Shown: piece after piece, positions 23,501-36,204 of the stretch
How positions within the stretch are numbered: the stretch's first letter is position 1
How the letters are laid out: every line of letters starts with the position of its first letter
Assembly (NCBI GenBank): GCA_026724425.1
Contig: JAIUCV010000009.1
Location: 21,390,701-21,454,700 of the forward strand
Origin: Erythrophleum ivorense
Taxonomy: Eukaryota > Streptophyta > Magnoliopsida > Fabales > Fabaceae
Reading direction: 5' to 3'
DNA length: 64,000 bases
The notes under the pieces: model-generated
The model's input: the letters and a program-made list of their open reading frames with translations, nothing else
What the model was told of the DNA's origin: nothing
The model's database searches: none
Made by a program: the position numbers and the translations under genes

Positions 23501-24378
23501 ACAAAGGGAGAGAAATTACCTTGCAATCAAGCTTCCTTTAAGAGCCCTTCCTCTTCCCTCTTTCTCCTCCTTAAATTTTGAATTTCCCTCCTCTGATCTG
23601 GACCCAAATCAGCACCAAAAAATACATTAAAACCATGGAAAGATGAAGCAAGAAGGGGAGGATGAAGTTTCAAGAGGAAAGAGCATGAAAACCTTACACT
23701 TTCTCACCCTTTCTTTGGCTTTTCTTCCTCCAAAATTTTCTCCCTTTGTGTGCCTAAGACAGCAGCTCCATTTCTGAGTTTTGGGCAGAAGAAATTCGGT
23801 TTAGAGAGGGGGGAGCTGAACGTGGCTTAAAAAAGGAGTTTGGAAGCTTCTTTTGTGCACTTTGTTTCCATTTTTGCCCTTCCATAATGGCATTTCCTGT
23901 TTGACTTTGTTTTAGCTCCTTTTTGAGAACCATATTTTCTATCATAAAATTAAGATTCCCAATTTAATAAAATATCTTTGGAATCACTCAAATTGGAGCT
24001 AAAACCTTCCCGAACGAACCGGTCAAAGTTTAGGTCAACCGACGTTGAAAAGAGTACACCGAAGGGGCTTTACCACTCCCGGGGCTTCCCATGGTTTTTG
24101 GGGCCTCTGAGAACCCTGGGCAACTCAAAATTTCCATTTAAAAAGCCCTCCTATGTGTTTTTCTAAAATTACACTTATTTACAAAAATGTCACTGGCCTT
24201 TCGACAAATTTTTTGAATCACTTCGACCCTAGTTTTTGGGCAACTCAAGGCTCAAATCCTCGTTTTCTATTATTTAAAATTTTATTCAAATTTTATTTGG
24301 CCTTGAATCACTCATCTCAGGGGACTTGCTTTTCAAACCGGCTCGTTCCAGCGATTGTACAACGTATCGGGCGTTACA
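20553..24378 (-). mobile_element. Family A solo LTR (A6), best-preserved copy, TSD GAAAG
   Basis: A 3,826-bp unit with exact GAAAG duplications at 20548-20552 and 24379-24383. On the minus strand it starts TGTAACGCCCGATACG and ends GGTGTTACA, so both TG and CA are intact, unlike A5, A7 and A8. A splice-donor-like CAAGGTAA is at 23516-23523 (minus). The minisatellite at about 22335-22540 is very regular (units of roughly 30 bp around GGGACTTTTGGC...CCTCACCC on plus). The 3' block is at about 22160-22200. It was inserted in A5 and is probably the youngest A copy here. No internal domains. Confidence 0.88.
22335..22540 (-). repeat. LTR-A minisatellite, most regular copy (in A6)
   Basis: Six or so units of about 30-35 bp around GGGACTTTTGG and CCTCACCC on the plus strand. 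It is the clearest version of the array found at the same LTR position in all A copies. Confidence 0.75.
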
Positions 24379-25892
24379 GAAAGAATGAAAAACTACCAAG
24401 AAACCATACCTTATGCCTTTGATTTTTCTTTCTTCTTCCCTCCTTTTGGTGCACCTAAACCCTAGCTTTCTTCTCTGAATTTGGGTAGAAACAATTGTGT
24501 CTAAATGAGTGAGGAAAGGTGGCGCCACCTATTCATAGGTGGGAGGAAGAAACACTTTTTAAAAATTCCTATTTTGTCCTTCATTTTTGGAATTTTTGTT
24601 TCTCATTTGTTTTAGTTCCTTTCTTAGAACCATCTTTTCCATTATAAAATTTAGGTTCCCAAATTAGTAAAATACCTTTGGAATAACTCAAATCAAAGTT
24701 AAAACTTTTCCGAACGAATCCGTCAAAGTTCGAGTACACCGACATTAGAAAATGTCCATCGGAGGGGATTTAATTGTCCCAGGACTTCCCATGGTTTCCA
24801 GGGCCTCTGAGAGCCCTAGAGAACTTAAAATTTTCATTTAAAAAGCCCTCCTATGTGAATTTCAAAAATTACTCAAAATTACGAAAATGTTATTACACTT
24901 CGTAGGTTTTTCGTCAAAATTTGTTTCTTCATTTTAGCTCTATTTTTCCTTCCATCTAAGATTAAGATTCTCATTTTTAGGAGTCTAAAATGTTACTCAA
25001 ATTTTTTAGGACCTTAACTAATTTATTTCAGGAGACTTACTTTGAAAATTCGTCTGTTTTTGTCTTTTAACGAAAACTGGACATTAAATGATTCATCGCT
25101 CTAGGGACCATATAAACTCATCAATATCATTTCCTATTCATAAAATATCCAATCAATTCATAAACATCACAATTCGTCATATATATCTCAGGTTTGAAAC
25201 GATATATCAAAAAAATGAAGTTTTTCTCTCGGGTTGGCAGATTTCTTATATGAATTTTGAAAATTCATAACTAATTCTAAAAAACTCAAAATCAAGCAAG
25301 CTATACCGTTCTAGAAAGATTTGAATATTAACTAATGAGTAAATAATTCCAGACCAATGCACTAGCATTTAGCCCATGAAAATTAATGGAACAGTACCAG
25401 AGGTTGAGCCACATTACTGGTATTGTCATGCAACTTCAAAATTTTGGTTCTCCCTCTACAGAGCTCCAAATGAGGTGATCTTGGTGGCTCTGGTAAGCTT
25501 ATGATGTTTAGTTTATTTTTTAAATTTTCATGAGTATTGGACTTCATTTGACCCACGTGTGACATAGAAACATATACTGACCATATGAACAATGTACATA
25601 CCATTTTTGCATAATTTGACCAACTTTAAAAAATTATAATAAATTCTCTAGAGTTCTAATTTGGGTACTCTTTAGCTCTGTGAAAAGCTCTAGATGATAC
25701 CTACTTGTTAGCCAAATTTCATGGAAAAACTCATTCATTTGGTCAAACTTTGGTTCAGCTCACCATTTGGTCAAATTTGAAGTTCAAAGTGGGCATTTCA
25801 AGCATCAAATGCTCTTCTACACTTTCCACCACCACATGGGCAAGTTTAAAAGTACAAATACAACATATAAAATCATGCCAAATGATCCAAAT

Positions 25893-28630
25893 TGTAACAC
25901 TCCAAAATTTATTAACATTGATTATGGTGATTAGGGAGTTAATGTGAACTTATTAGTAAAATTAATTAAGAGAAGGGACTTTTACTTTAGGCCACACGAA
26001 TAACTTAATTAAGTTTTGGACTAAATGTAGAAGCCCAATCTTAATCATAGGAGGATCTAATTCCACTTCCAAATGGCCCAACATCTATGTGGTGTAAACC
26101 TAAGCTAAATGGGCCCTTAAAATAGCCCGAACCCATTATAAACCCTCCAACTTGTAGCCTAATAAATTTTAAACATAATCTAAATAGATTTTTAGGCCTT
26201 TAAATTAACACACTCTTCCCAACCGTAAGAGTTTATGTAGCCCATCTCACTTAGTACCAGCCTACTTGAAATAATGGGCCCATTGGACCAGCCCATCTTC
26301 ACTAAAACCCTAAGAGGCCTTCTCCCCACCTATTTGGCTACTAAGAAACTCATGTTCTACAAAATAAGGAAGCCATTTTCACATTTGAGAAGAAGGGCTA
26401 GGGTTTTTTTGCATTCTTCCACCATTTCTCACTTCTAAGGGAAGATTTGGCCAAGGTAATCTATATAAAACATGTCCCCCTCATTCTCCTCTTCATTTTG
26501 GTCTAATTAGTTTCTAGTTTTGGCCATTTTCATCTCCTTCTCAAATATAAAATTTGGTGTATTTTTGGAGTAAGAAGTTAGAAGGATGATTGGGTAAGTA
26601 TTTCCCTTCCATTATATGCATTACTTTGTTGAAAAATGTCCCCAAATACTAATTTTCATAATGGGTTCTATTATTGTGTGAAATTGCAAGGAAATGAAGA
26701 TGGAACGCTAAAATTTTTGGGCTTCATGACTCAAATCCGAATTTTGGAATGACCTATGGTGTGTTTTTGATAGTTGAGGGTCAACCCAGTCCATTTAACC
26801 TCTTAGGTGTATAGGTAAGTGTTACCCTTTCTCTTGTGTGGTATATATACTAAATTTCCATTATTTGGAATGACTTTTGATGCATGGCTTTTACATGTGC
26901 AAAAATGGAGATGCTAGGAGTGACCCATTATGAGTTCTTATTGTTGTCACCATGAATTGGTGCAGTAGACCCTTAGGAAGCTTGGGTAAAAAGTTCTCAA
27001 TGTGCCTTTATTAAGATTAATCTGTGGATAGGAAAATTCCTTGCTAATGATAGTTGAATAATGATAATTATGCTTATGTTAGGCCTGATGTGCTTTGAAT
27101 TATGATGATAGTTAGAGGAAGAGTAATTGACTTCATTGAGGTAACCAAGGTTAATTTCCTAATTCCATGTATATGTTCATGTTAATCTGATATTGTTTAT
27201 ACATATATGATTTTGAAATGCTAAATGATTAGTTGACTACTTGAATTGTTATTATAATTAGACCTTGTGAGTCTATGGTGGAGCTGTGGTGCAACTGCCA
27301 CCCATGCATGTGCTTCGATCGGGTACCGAGTTATGATAAGATCCTAGATGCACTGAGCCCTGGTTGTACTCATTATGAAGTAGGTGTCATGGATAGACCT
27401 CTCCCGATGTAATTGGCCATTAATATGTTGTGTGTGATTGCTGATATGGGACAGTAGTTATTGGTAGCTCAACTAATTCATTTGCAAATTAAATTAATGA
27501 TTTTGGTATTAAAGATATGAAATTGAATTTTTATTGATTCATCTATACATATATATAGAATTTGTCTCTTATTATTGAGATTGTATATCTCACCTCGATT
27601 GTAGGCTAACATTTTCAGGGATCGAACCTCTTAGTGGCAAGGAGAAACTAATAGAAGTTTATTATATGGTTTGGTACCTCATAGGTTTGGAAACCTTGTC
27701 AAATTGTACTGTGTAATTAGATTACTAGTTTTATATAATTGCCGCATTGCATTATGATTTGTCAAGTATAGGGACTATACATGTAATATAATTATCATAG
27801 AATTGAACATTATGGTTGTAATTGGCTAATAATAGATGAGTGACTTTATCTTATATGAACATTAAGCATTGGTCCTACGCTCCTTGTGGTCAGAACACTT
27901 TTGCTGTCACTAAATTATGGAATTCACTTATGTATGATAGTTTTATTAGTAGAAATCAACACTTAAATCTTGAAGTGGATAATAATAGATTAGTTAGGGT
28001 AAATCAAGTAAATAAATGCCATTAGAGTTTCACAAATTGAGGAAGAGTAGTCCTAGAGGAGAATTGGAGTGCATAGAAGGGAATTTGAGAGTTACAGGAA
28101 TAGAGGGGAATTGGCTGCAGCCAAAATGGAATTAGCTGCAACCAAACATGATGAAGTTGCCCAGGGAAGGAAATAGAAAGGAATTGGCCACAGCGAAAAG
28201 AGATGTTGGGCATGGCAAAATGTGAGAGGCAAGTCTAGTGGTATTCCAAAGGGTAATTCGTCGTAGTGAAATGGGTATTTGGCAGTGGCAAAATGTGTGG
28301 AATTTGTGAAGGTGCTTAATTTCTCATATTAACCTAGAAAACCTTAGTTCTTTCTATGGCAAAGCTAAGAGATGGTTTAGAAACACTCATATGGGGTTCT
28401 TGAGACTTGAAATTGATAGATAATAGATTTAAAGGCTTTACTTGAGAAATTTGATTCACTTATGTGCTTGAATGGTTATGATTAATTGGTAATAACTCTA
28501 ATAGCATTATGGTTAAAATTTGCTCCTCTTTTTCTTAAAGTAATCAATTGTGATGACTTAAATCTTAAATTATGGTTGATATTCGCGTATTTAAGTATAA
28601 TTAATGTGATTAGACATTAAGATCATTACA
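25893..28630 (+). mobile_element. Family B solo LTR (B1), TSD CAAAT
   Basis: A 2,738-bp unit with exact CAAAT duplications at 25888-25892 and 28631-28635. It starts TGTAACACTCC and ends GATCATTACA. It aligns with B2 (45249-48088): a splice-donor-like CCAAGGTAAT at 26451-26460, the block CTGTGGTGCAACTGCCACCC at about 27285-27304, the 3' block near 27575-27620 (GATTGTATATCTCACC), and a degenerate array of GGCTGCAGCC-type words at about 28100-28310. It was inserted in A8. No coding content. Confidence 0.87.
28100..28310 (+). repeat. Family B internal array of decayed GCCGCGGC words (B1)
   Basis: Imperfect units of about 30-40 bp containing GGAATTGGC followed by CTGCAGCC, CACAGCG or similar. The B2 array at 47385-47770 has GCCGCGGC at the same places. 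In B1 most CpGs have become TG or CA. Confidence 0.55.
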
Positions 28631-29049
28631 CAAATCATCATGGAACTCAATCTCACCTTGCTATTAGCACATACATACATTTAAACATTACATCTCATAA
28701 GGCTCCTTGGTGGCAAGAACAGACATATTCATTCCTTTAGCTTCTACATTGATACATACACCATTTATATATACATTAGAACATGATCAAGGGTTTACAT
28801 CATATATATATATATCTCATGGTTACAATTTTTGACATCATAATGCAATTACAAAGCTCATTTCTCTATCCATTTGTCAAAGTCTTGCTTCTCAAACTTG
28901 TTGGCTTCTATTTCTTTTTTCACTTGGCTCACCTAGACATGGTTAGACATATGCGGAGAAAGAGTAAGATTCAAATAATCACAATAGCTCTTAACCCTTT
29001 CAAACATACATAATGGATGCATAAACAAGTCAAATAATGCATGCATGAC

Positions 29050-31270
29050 TGATAAGCATGAATTTTATATGTTTTAATTCTCCTAACTTAAGTATTTTAG
29101 TGAGCAACTATGACTTAATGAGTTTTATTAGGTGAAAAATTAATTTTAATAGCCACTTTTGCACTTTAGGAATTAAATTGCAAAATGATTGATTTTAATG
29201 CATAAATTTCTTTAAATGATTTTTTTGAATTTTCCTATTGAATTGTTCTTATTATTTATGCAGATTTTTGTCGGGCAATTGGAGCTTTGAATGATAAATT
29301 GATTTGAAGAAGAGAAGAAACAAATGAAGTAGTCACGGGTCATATGTCATTTACGAAGCATGCATGGGTTCCACACTTATACATATACATACACACATCC
29401 TCCATGCAGTTGCTACATGAGATGAGAAGCAGGATGGTTCTGTTTTGAAAAGGATGAAGAAGCTACATGGTATAAGAAGAAAAATACATGCAGAAACACG
29501 TACAAAGCCACAGGAAAGAACAACAAACTGAAGCTAAGTGTGTGTGTGTGTGAAAGCAAGAAGTAGCTAAAAGGAATGAAGCACCACAAGTTGAATGTGG
29601 TTGATCAAAACACGTAGAACAGAGCGTGGGCTGGATATCACGAGGAGAGGAGACGTTGTGCCTGGGAGAAGAAGCTAGAGAGAACTGGAGGCTGCTAGGC
29701 AGAGAAAGCTGGAAAGAATGAATGCTACTTGAAGGGTTTTTCTCTTCGGTCTGAACTTGAGCAGAGGAGACGAGGGAGAGTAGAAGTTGCATGGGAGAAA
29801 AGGAAATAACGTGAAAACAAAGTGAACAGCAGAAGAGCACAATGGGATGAATTAAAAGAAGAAAGCCATAAGATGCACGTTGGAGTGAAAAAGGAAGACG
29901 CTGGAGCTGAAAATGAAGAGGAAGCTACGTCTAGACTCGAAGATAGTGAAGCATGGATTTTATTTTATTATATTCCAACATTTCAGCATAACAGGTTGGG
30001 GCCCACACTCATATACAATGCAAGCTCGTGATCTATCTATTAAAAGGAAAAGCTGAGCACATGGAGAAAGAATAAATGAAGCACATGAATAGCACGTGAA
30101 AAGAAGGCAGCTCATATAATATGTATGAAGAGAAACAAAAAAGAGGCTACGGGCAATTGGCAAATGAGAGAGAAGAGCACGTGGATGATTAAAGGGAACC
30201 ACGTGAGAGGATTAAAAGGGCACTCGTGGCAGAATTAGGGAGGATGGAATTTCATCATCATATTAATAGATTCCAGCCCATTCACGCCTCTGATCCATTG
30301 TCATTCACCCCATTCCATATGTCATATCCATCGACTCCACCCCTTCGTCCAGTAACTCCACCACGCCATCTCCTCCATTCTCACCTCCATCCATCTACCA
30401 TTCAATGAAGCTCTAATCCATCTTGAGGCTAGTAAGGAAGAAGACCTTGGTGCAAGCTTGAATCCATGGAGAAAATTCAGAATTTTTGGCTAAGACTTCT
30501 TTATTTTCCTACACTTTTTTCTCTTTCATATATTATCTTGGTTAAGTTATATTTGATAGGGAATTTGTGTAATTGTAATTAGTGGCTGGTTAGACACTAA
30601 TTAGGGAACCTTTTGTTGATTAATTGATTGTATTAGATACTGATTTTTCATTATTCTCTAATTTCCCATGTGTGCCTCGAAGGTGTTCGATAAAATACAT
30701 GAATGAAATTATATGCTCGAATGTTTAATTTGAGGATTCCTTAATATTTAGTTGGTTAATTAAACATTTTAGGATGATGATTCAGAGGCTAATTAATCAG
30801 TTAATCAATCTAATTGGGTGTTCATTGATCTTAAAGACAAGATTTAACAATTTAATGCGGGATTGAGGTTTCAATTCAACGTTAGAATATTAATTTCTTG
30901 ATTCTTGCGTGGTAACTCAAGATAATTTGTTATGAACATAATTAGGAACTCTTAGGCCAGAATCAATTACAATTAGATTAGGATAAGGATAGTGGATACC
31001 AAGGGACGAATCCAAAGTTAGTCACAAGCCCATTTTCAACCATAATTCATCCAATTAAGTAGAATTTAAGAACTTTATTTTAATTTCATTTACTTAGTTT
31101 AATTAAATCAAAAACCCCCCTTAGTTTAGAAATTTTTAGAGTCTTTTAACATTTAGAAAACTCAATTAAGCATTGAACTCCAATTCCAAGGGAGATGACC
31201 TAGGTTGTGCCACTAACTGCATATTTTATCAACCTAGTTTTATTTTGAGGGTTGCGCAACGAGCCTCTCA
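29050..31270 (+). mobile_element. Family C solo LTR (C3), TSD ATGAC
   Basis: A 2,221-bp unit with exact ATGAC duplications at 29045-29049 and 31271-31275. It starts TGATAAGCATGAATTTTA and ends GCGCAACGAGCCTCTCA. The 3' part (CAAGGGAGATGACCTAGG near 31185, then CAACCTAGTTTTATTTTGAG) matches C2 on the opposite strand. The middle is GA-rich and carries three perfect CACGTG motifs at 30093-30098, 30178-30183 and 30200-30205, plus several other ACGT cores. Frames at 29463-30408 are composition artefacts, absent from the sister copies. It was inserted in A8. Confidence 0.86.
30093..30205 (+). promoter_or_regulatory. Cluster of three G-box motifs in the U3 of C3
   Basis: CACGTG occurs at 30093-30098, 30178-30183 and 30200-30205. 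The G-box is the classical binding core of plant bZIP and bHLH factors. C2 also has CACGTG in its U3, about 150 bp upstream of its TATA box. Function in the LTR promoter is inferred. Confidence 0.4.
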
Positions 31271-31436
31271 ATGACATTCAAGCAATTAGTGAGCATGCAT
31301 AAATTATTTTCCTAAGCATATCAACTCATACATAGCAAACATAAGCTCTCAAGGGCATTGGTTTAGCTTCACCCATCTTTCTTAGGACTTTTAGATTTTC
31401 CTTACTAACTTTTAAAGGTCTTCTGAGTTAATCTAT

Positions 31437-31544
31437 AGCCCGTTTGGCAACACATTAGAAAACCACGGTTGAGTAGAAGCTCCAATTTCTTGCTTTCTCT
31501 GAAATGTGGTTTGGAGATGGGGTAATGATTTTCCAAACACAGCA
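31437..31544. mobile_element. Small MITE-like insertion in A8
   Basis: About 108 bases with ends AGCCCGTTTGGCAA and TTTTCCAAACACAGC, which are partly inverted copies. It sits inside the LTR-A minisatellite of A8 and breaks its alignment to A7. Such CGTTTGG ends are common in plant hAT-type MITEs. I cannot find a clean 8-bp duplication (TTAATCTA and CTAACTCT are only roughly alike). Confidence 0.35.
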
Positions 31545-32950
31545 CTAACTCTTCTTGAAACTTTTGGTTTTGTCTCAACCATTTCTAAGGACTTTTGGCT
31601 AATGTTCACCCTTGCTAAGGGACTTTTGGCACAACCAAACCCATGCAAGCCATAAAGCAATCATAAACACATTTCAAGGAATATAATGGTACCATAATAT
31701 GTAAGCATTGGTTAAAAACATTTCTCATGGCTTAATATACACCCCAAGCACTCAATAGCAAGAAAACAACAAAGCTATGCATGTGAGAAAGGCTAGAAAG
31801 CTACCTTAAAGCAAGATTTACACACTTTTTCCTTGGTTATTCCTCCCCTTTTTTAGCCACACACTTGCAACTAGATGGAGCTTGATTCCTTTGGCCTAAA
31901 CATAACAAATAGGACACAATTACATCATGGAAGCAAGCTCTAATATCACACTCTGTCTATAGAAGCTCACTTTGTTATAGGGCTACATAATGGTCCCATA
32001 TAAGACCTAATGAAGCAACTACTAGAATTTAAGATCTTGGCCCTATTTTCTCCTTCTATCTAGGTCTCTTGACTCCATTAGGCTCTTGCAGTCATCACAA
32101 ATTCATTCCCAAGAGCCTAGATATAAGTTATTTATTTAATTCTTATTATGGAGTCTACACTTTCATCACACAAACCAAGGCTTCTAAATTTTTTCCAAGG
32201 CTTCCCTTGTTCTTCTTCCATCATATTTAGTCCCTTCCTACTCTTAGAAAAATTTAAAACTCTCCTTAGATACTTGAAGGAGCTTAGGCTGAGACTATAC
32301 ATAAGGAAGAGGACCTATGGATTTTACAAATTCTTTTGAAGGAAATGGCACATGTGAAGATTTTTAGGTGTCTCAATAACCCATATATACTTTTAGACAA
32401 TTAGAAATACCACTAGAAAGCTTTATATATTCCATAGTGCAATAAAATCTCTAGGCTTTAGAAACTTGTTTTCTAATGCTCCTTTTTGAAATTTCTTTGC
32501 ATCTACTTGTTTCTTACACTCAAAAACCTAAGTTTCATGTTTGGTTTAGGTCAAAATTTGCTCCCTCTTGGTTATTTTATATAGGGCCAAAAATCACCTC
32601 TTGAAGAACAAGGAAGAGAAAGCAAGGACATCCATGATACCTACCTTAATTTAAGCCTTTTCCAAGAGCTTTCTCCTTTGCTATGGCTCCTCCTTGAAAT
32701 TTTGAACTTCCCCCCTCTGAACATGACTCAAAATAGATCCAAATCACATACCAAAACCATAGGAAAAAAGAAGAGAAATAGGAGAATAAGTTTGCTAAAG
32801 GAAGGAGCTTGAAAAACTAAGGATTTCTTACCTTTTTCCTAGCCTTTTTCCTCTCCTTTTCCCCTCCTCTTGTACGCCCTTTCTTGCTGAGTTTTCCTCT
32901 ATCTTAGGTAGAAACTAGGTTAGCTAAAATGAGGAGAAGAGTGGGGCACC

Positions 32951-32963
32951 ACCTATATATAGG
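32951..32963 (-). promoter_or_regulatory. Putative TATA box of LTR A8
   Basis: CCTATATATAGG on the minus strand, about 540 bases from the LTR 5' end at 33504. A7 has an equivalent TATATATAAAG-type site (plus-strand reading) at 13822-13834. In A5 the same place reads CCTATTCATAGG, a decayed form. Confidence 0.45.
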
Positions 32964-33509
32964 AAGGGTTCCATAAGAAGCTTTTCAAAATGCCAATTTT
33001 GCCCTTCATTCTTGGCTTTTTCGTTTTAGACTCATTTCAACTCCTTTTTAAAAATCATCTGTTCCATCATAAAATTTAAGTTCTCTAACCTATAAATTGC
33101 CTTTGGAATCACTCAAATTGGATTTAAAACCTTTCTGAATAAAATGGTCAAAATTCGAGTCTACTGATGTTCTAAAACATAAATCGAAGTGGTTTTAACT
33201 GTTCTAGGGATTCTTATAGTTTTTAGGGCCTTTGAGAACCCTGGGATAATCAAATTTTATATTTAAATATCTCTTCTCTGAGTTTTTTAAAAGTTACCCA
33301 AAATTATAAAAATGCCACTGCATTTTGTCAAATTTTCTTTAGCCACTCCAACTTCAATTTCTAGGCACCCTAAGCCTTGGATCCTCATTTTCTATTATTT
33401 AGAATTTTATTCTAATTTTATTTGGTCTCAACTCATTCATTTTAGAGGACTCTCTTTTATATCTGACATGTTTCCATCGTTTTTACAAAAAACCGGGTGT
33501 TATACATAC

Positions 33510-34590
33510 ACATTAAAGATTATTCAAGTAGAATCACAAGTTACAAATTCCACGTCAACCATATTTACTTTAACTAACCCTACACTTGGTAATATGATGC
33601 AAGACCCACTAGGAACATGCCCTAGAGAACCTTCAACAATTCAAGACTTTGCCCGGGACCGGCTAGAAACAAGACTGTTGGTCAAAGGAAAGACCCTAAG
33701 AGAACTTGTCTCTTAGAACCCTAGCCTCAAGACACCACAAAGGAAGACCAATCCTTTGATAAGTCACGTGAACTTTCAGAGAATACAAAGAAGCAAAAGC
33801 CTCTCAAAGTATTGAATAATACTCAAGTTCATTCATGATTCAAAATAGAGTACAATAGGGAGCCTTTTATAGGCAAAGTTTCTAAAAGACTTAAAATCCT
33901 ACTTAACTAAAACTCTTAAAATCTAATTAGAAATATTTTAAACAATGCCTAAAATCAAGGAATAAGATTAAGATATTAATTTTAACTTAATCTCTTAGAT
34001 AAGCTCCTTGACCAAGTTCAAAAAATAATATAATAATAAAAAACGAAATTCAAAAAGAGTTCTAGTCAAAACTAGAGTCCTAGTCAAAACTAATTAATAT
34101 TAATGACTGGACATCTTGTATTTGAAATACTATTCACGTCCTCTAGCTTCAATGGGCTCTTTAAGCATCAACTTAGGCTTGAATAAGTATGATTAAGGCT
34201 CTATTTGCTTCCTCAATGCATGCACTAACATTATGGGCTTCTAATTCAGCAAATTGAAGCCCAATTGCTCTTTGTAGATGTTTAACTCTTCCTCTTGTCA
34301 TTGGGCTTTTAACATGTTGGATATTAACTTTAGTTGCTCCATGGACCTTCTTAGGACATTGGGCTTCCACTTGGACTTCCACTTTTGCATATTTAAAGAC
34401 ATGTTGATCAAATATGGATCTTGGGCTCTAAACTTGGGCCAACGTCCAACATAGATATTATTTGGAGCGCTTTGAGATTTTTGGACATATACTAGCATAA
34501 TTTGGGCCTCTTGAGCTCTATGAAGTTCTTGATGGATGAGGGTTTCTCGAACTTGTTGTGGTCCAATGGGTATGCCTACTGATATTGTAT
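33510..34590 (-). mobile_element. 3' end of an older gypsy element: end of pol and LTR promoter
   Basis: On the minus strand, broken frames between 34590 and 34173 end in SPMTRGRVKHLQRAIG followed by about 45 residues and a stop. This looks like the C-terminal tail of Ty3/gypsy polyproteins (PMTRARAKxxxEAL type). The reading frame shifts near 34350. Downstream comes LTR-like DNA with a TATA box, CTATAAAAGG, at 33863-33872 (minus), and leader-like sequence to 33510. There A8 interrupts it; the continuation is at 14552. The pol body upstream is missing: at about 34590 the sequence passes into B3. A decayed, truncated element that served as target for A7 and A8. Confidence 0.5.
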
Positions 34591-36204
34591 CATAACACTT
34601 GATACAATATGACATGTTCTAAAAATAATGAACAATTACTTAAGGATTAGCACTTCTTAGTTATACAAACCTAATTAGATGAGGCATCAACCTACTCAAC
34701 AACTAAAACACTATAATCGACTTCTATTAGCTTTTTCTTGCTACTAGAAGTTCTTCCACCTAAAAAGTTAGTCTACAATTGGGATGACATATAAAATCTC
34801 AGTAACCAACAAACTTATTTCATTCACATTTATATAGAACAATCAATACTAATGCTTTATATGAAGGAAATCACTAAATATGCCATGCTCAATTAATCGA
34901 ATTAAATGAGTTCGACAACAATATCACTATTATCCCATACTAGTAAGATATACAACACAATCATTGGCCAATAACTTCAGTGGGCAAGACACTCTAACAA
35001 GGTCCACTACTTCTCACAAGTAGCCAAAACATATTAACAAGGTCCACAATGAAATATAATATAATCAGTCAAACTCAATCATAACATCATATAGATATAA
35101 ACATACATGTAATAGATATTAAGTATGATTTCACAACAAATATGAATGGAATTAACCCCAGTTACATCCAATGATGTTTTCCACTTCCTAATTAGTTATT
35201 AACACCTTCCAAGGAGATACCTAAGCCTAAAATTGTCATCATTAGCCAACAAAACTCAATTACATAAGGCTAAACACATTCTTCAATAATTAAAAGCCTA
35301 AAAAAAACTTATTAAGCTTCTTAAGGCCACCAAGTCCCCAAATCAAGCAAGAAACACCAAGAGGGCCTTCATAAATTCAAACATACACAAGCCACAACAT
35401 TAAAGTCATGCTTCAGTGGAGTATTTAAGAAAGAAACAACCATAAATATAAAGGATACACTTACCGACCCCTTGGGCTCACTTCTTCTTCTTCACCAAAA
35501 TTACTTCAAAAACTCCATATCCAACAACTTAAGTTTCCTTTAACTATCACCAAATCACAAGATATTTGGTTCAAAAGAAAGAAGAGAAGAAGGAGATCAC
35601 TTTTCCAAAGCTAAAAATCATATCTTCCTCTGTGAATCTAGTCCTAAACGCAACACTAAGCCTCCTCCTTATTTGCAGCATTTTTCTCCCTTATGCATTT
35701 GTTTTTAGCATATTGGACAAAAGAGAAAGTGTATGAGGTTAGGGCTAATATTTCTAAGTGAGTTGAGTCATAGGTTATGGATCTGAGCTCTTAGGTAACT
35801 GGGTCAAGTGGATCTATTCTCTTTTAGTTGGATCTAGGCTTTATGAGTTAGGTTTTCAATCCAAAATTTAAAGAAAAAATAACCTTATATTAAAATTACT
35901 TCTCTAACTTAATTTAATTCAATCTTAGGGGTAAATGATCTCTAATAAATTTTCTTATGGTAACTTTCTAAATTTCCCAAATTGATTAATTAAACCTTTA
36001 AAAATTAATTAATTTCCTCTATAATTCTCAACATCCTTATTTCTCTATATAAATTCATAAAATCATATTTTCTCAAATTTGTTCATAGTAAATCTCTATT
36101 TTCTAAAATTAATTAAAAACCTTAAATAATTTATTTTCCTTAATTATTCCTTGTTTAATCCTTTTTCTTCTATAACCCATATTAAATATTTACAAGATGT
36201 TACA
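34591..36204 (-). mobile_element. Family B-type LTR, 5' part (B3)
   Basis: On the minus strand it starts TGTAACATCTTG at 36204. It contains a donor-like GGTAAGTG near 35458-35466 and the 3' block near 34740-34800 (GAGATTTTATATGTCATCCC, then TAGACTAACTTTTTAGGTGG), as in B1. The similarity ends at about 34590 near TCAAGTGT, where the pol fragment begins, so its 3' third is missing. It was inserted in the LINE at 36205; the five bases there are AAGTA, but the partner cannot be found because the other end is lost. Confidence 0.55.

Larger units (their letters stand above)
14701..25088 (-). mobile_element. Family A solo LTR (A5) interrupted by C2 and A6, TSD TGATT
   Basis: Exact TGATT duplications at 14696-14700 and 25089-25093. 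The left end is TGTAACACC; the right end reads GGACATTAAA, with the final CA mutated. Own sequence is 14701-16613, 19490-20547 and 24384-25088, about 3.7 kb net. It contains the minisatellite (about 16330-16510), the 3' block (about 16117-16170), the 66-codon frame (19502-19702) and a degenerate palindromic TATA region at about 24526-24540. It was inserted in A8 about 140 bases from A8's plus-strand left end. Confidence 0.85.
14558..33504 (-). mobile_element. Family A solo LTR (A8) expanded by nested insertions, TSD CATAC
   Basis: The outermost unit of the central nest, with exact CATAC duplications at 14553-14557 and 33505-33509. Its own sequence is 14558-14695, 25094-25887, 28636-29044 and 31276-33504, about 3.6 kb after removing A5, B1, C3 and one TSD each. 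The termini read TATAATACC and GGGTGTTATA on the plus strand, again TG/CA ends turned into TA. It carries the minisatellite (about 31345-31645), the 3' block (about 28920-28985) and a TATA-like CCTATATATAGG on the minus strand at 32951-32962. Orientation as in A7. No internal retroelement domains, so a solo LTR. Confidence 0.85.

Noticed and set aside
29463..30408. Frames of 60-125 codons on both strands
   Set aside because: They lie in the GA-rich U3 of C3; overlapping on both strands and without relatives in sister copies.
33312..33716. 134-codon plus-strand frame
   Set aside because: It crosses the border of A8 and its TSD into the older LTR, so it cannot be a conserved gene. The supported signals there are on the minus strand.
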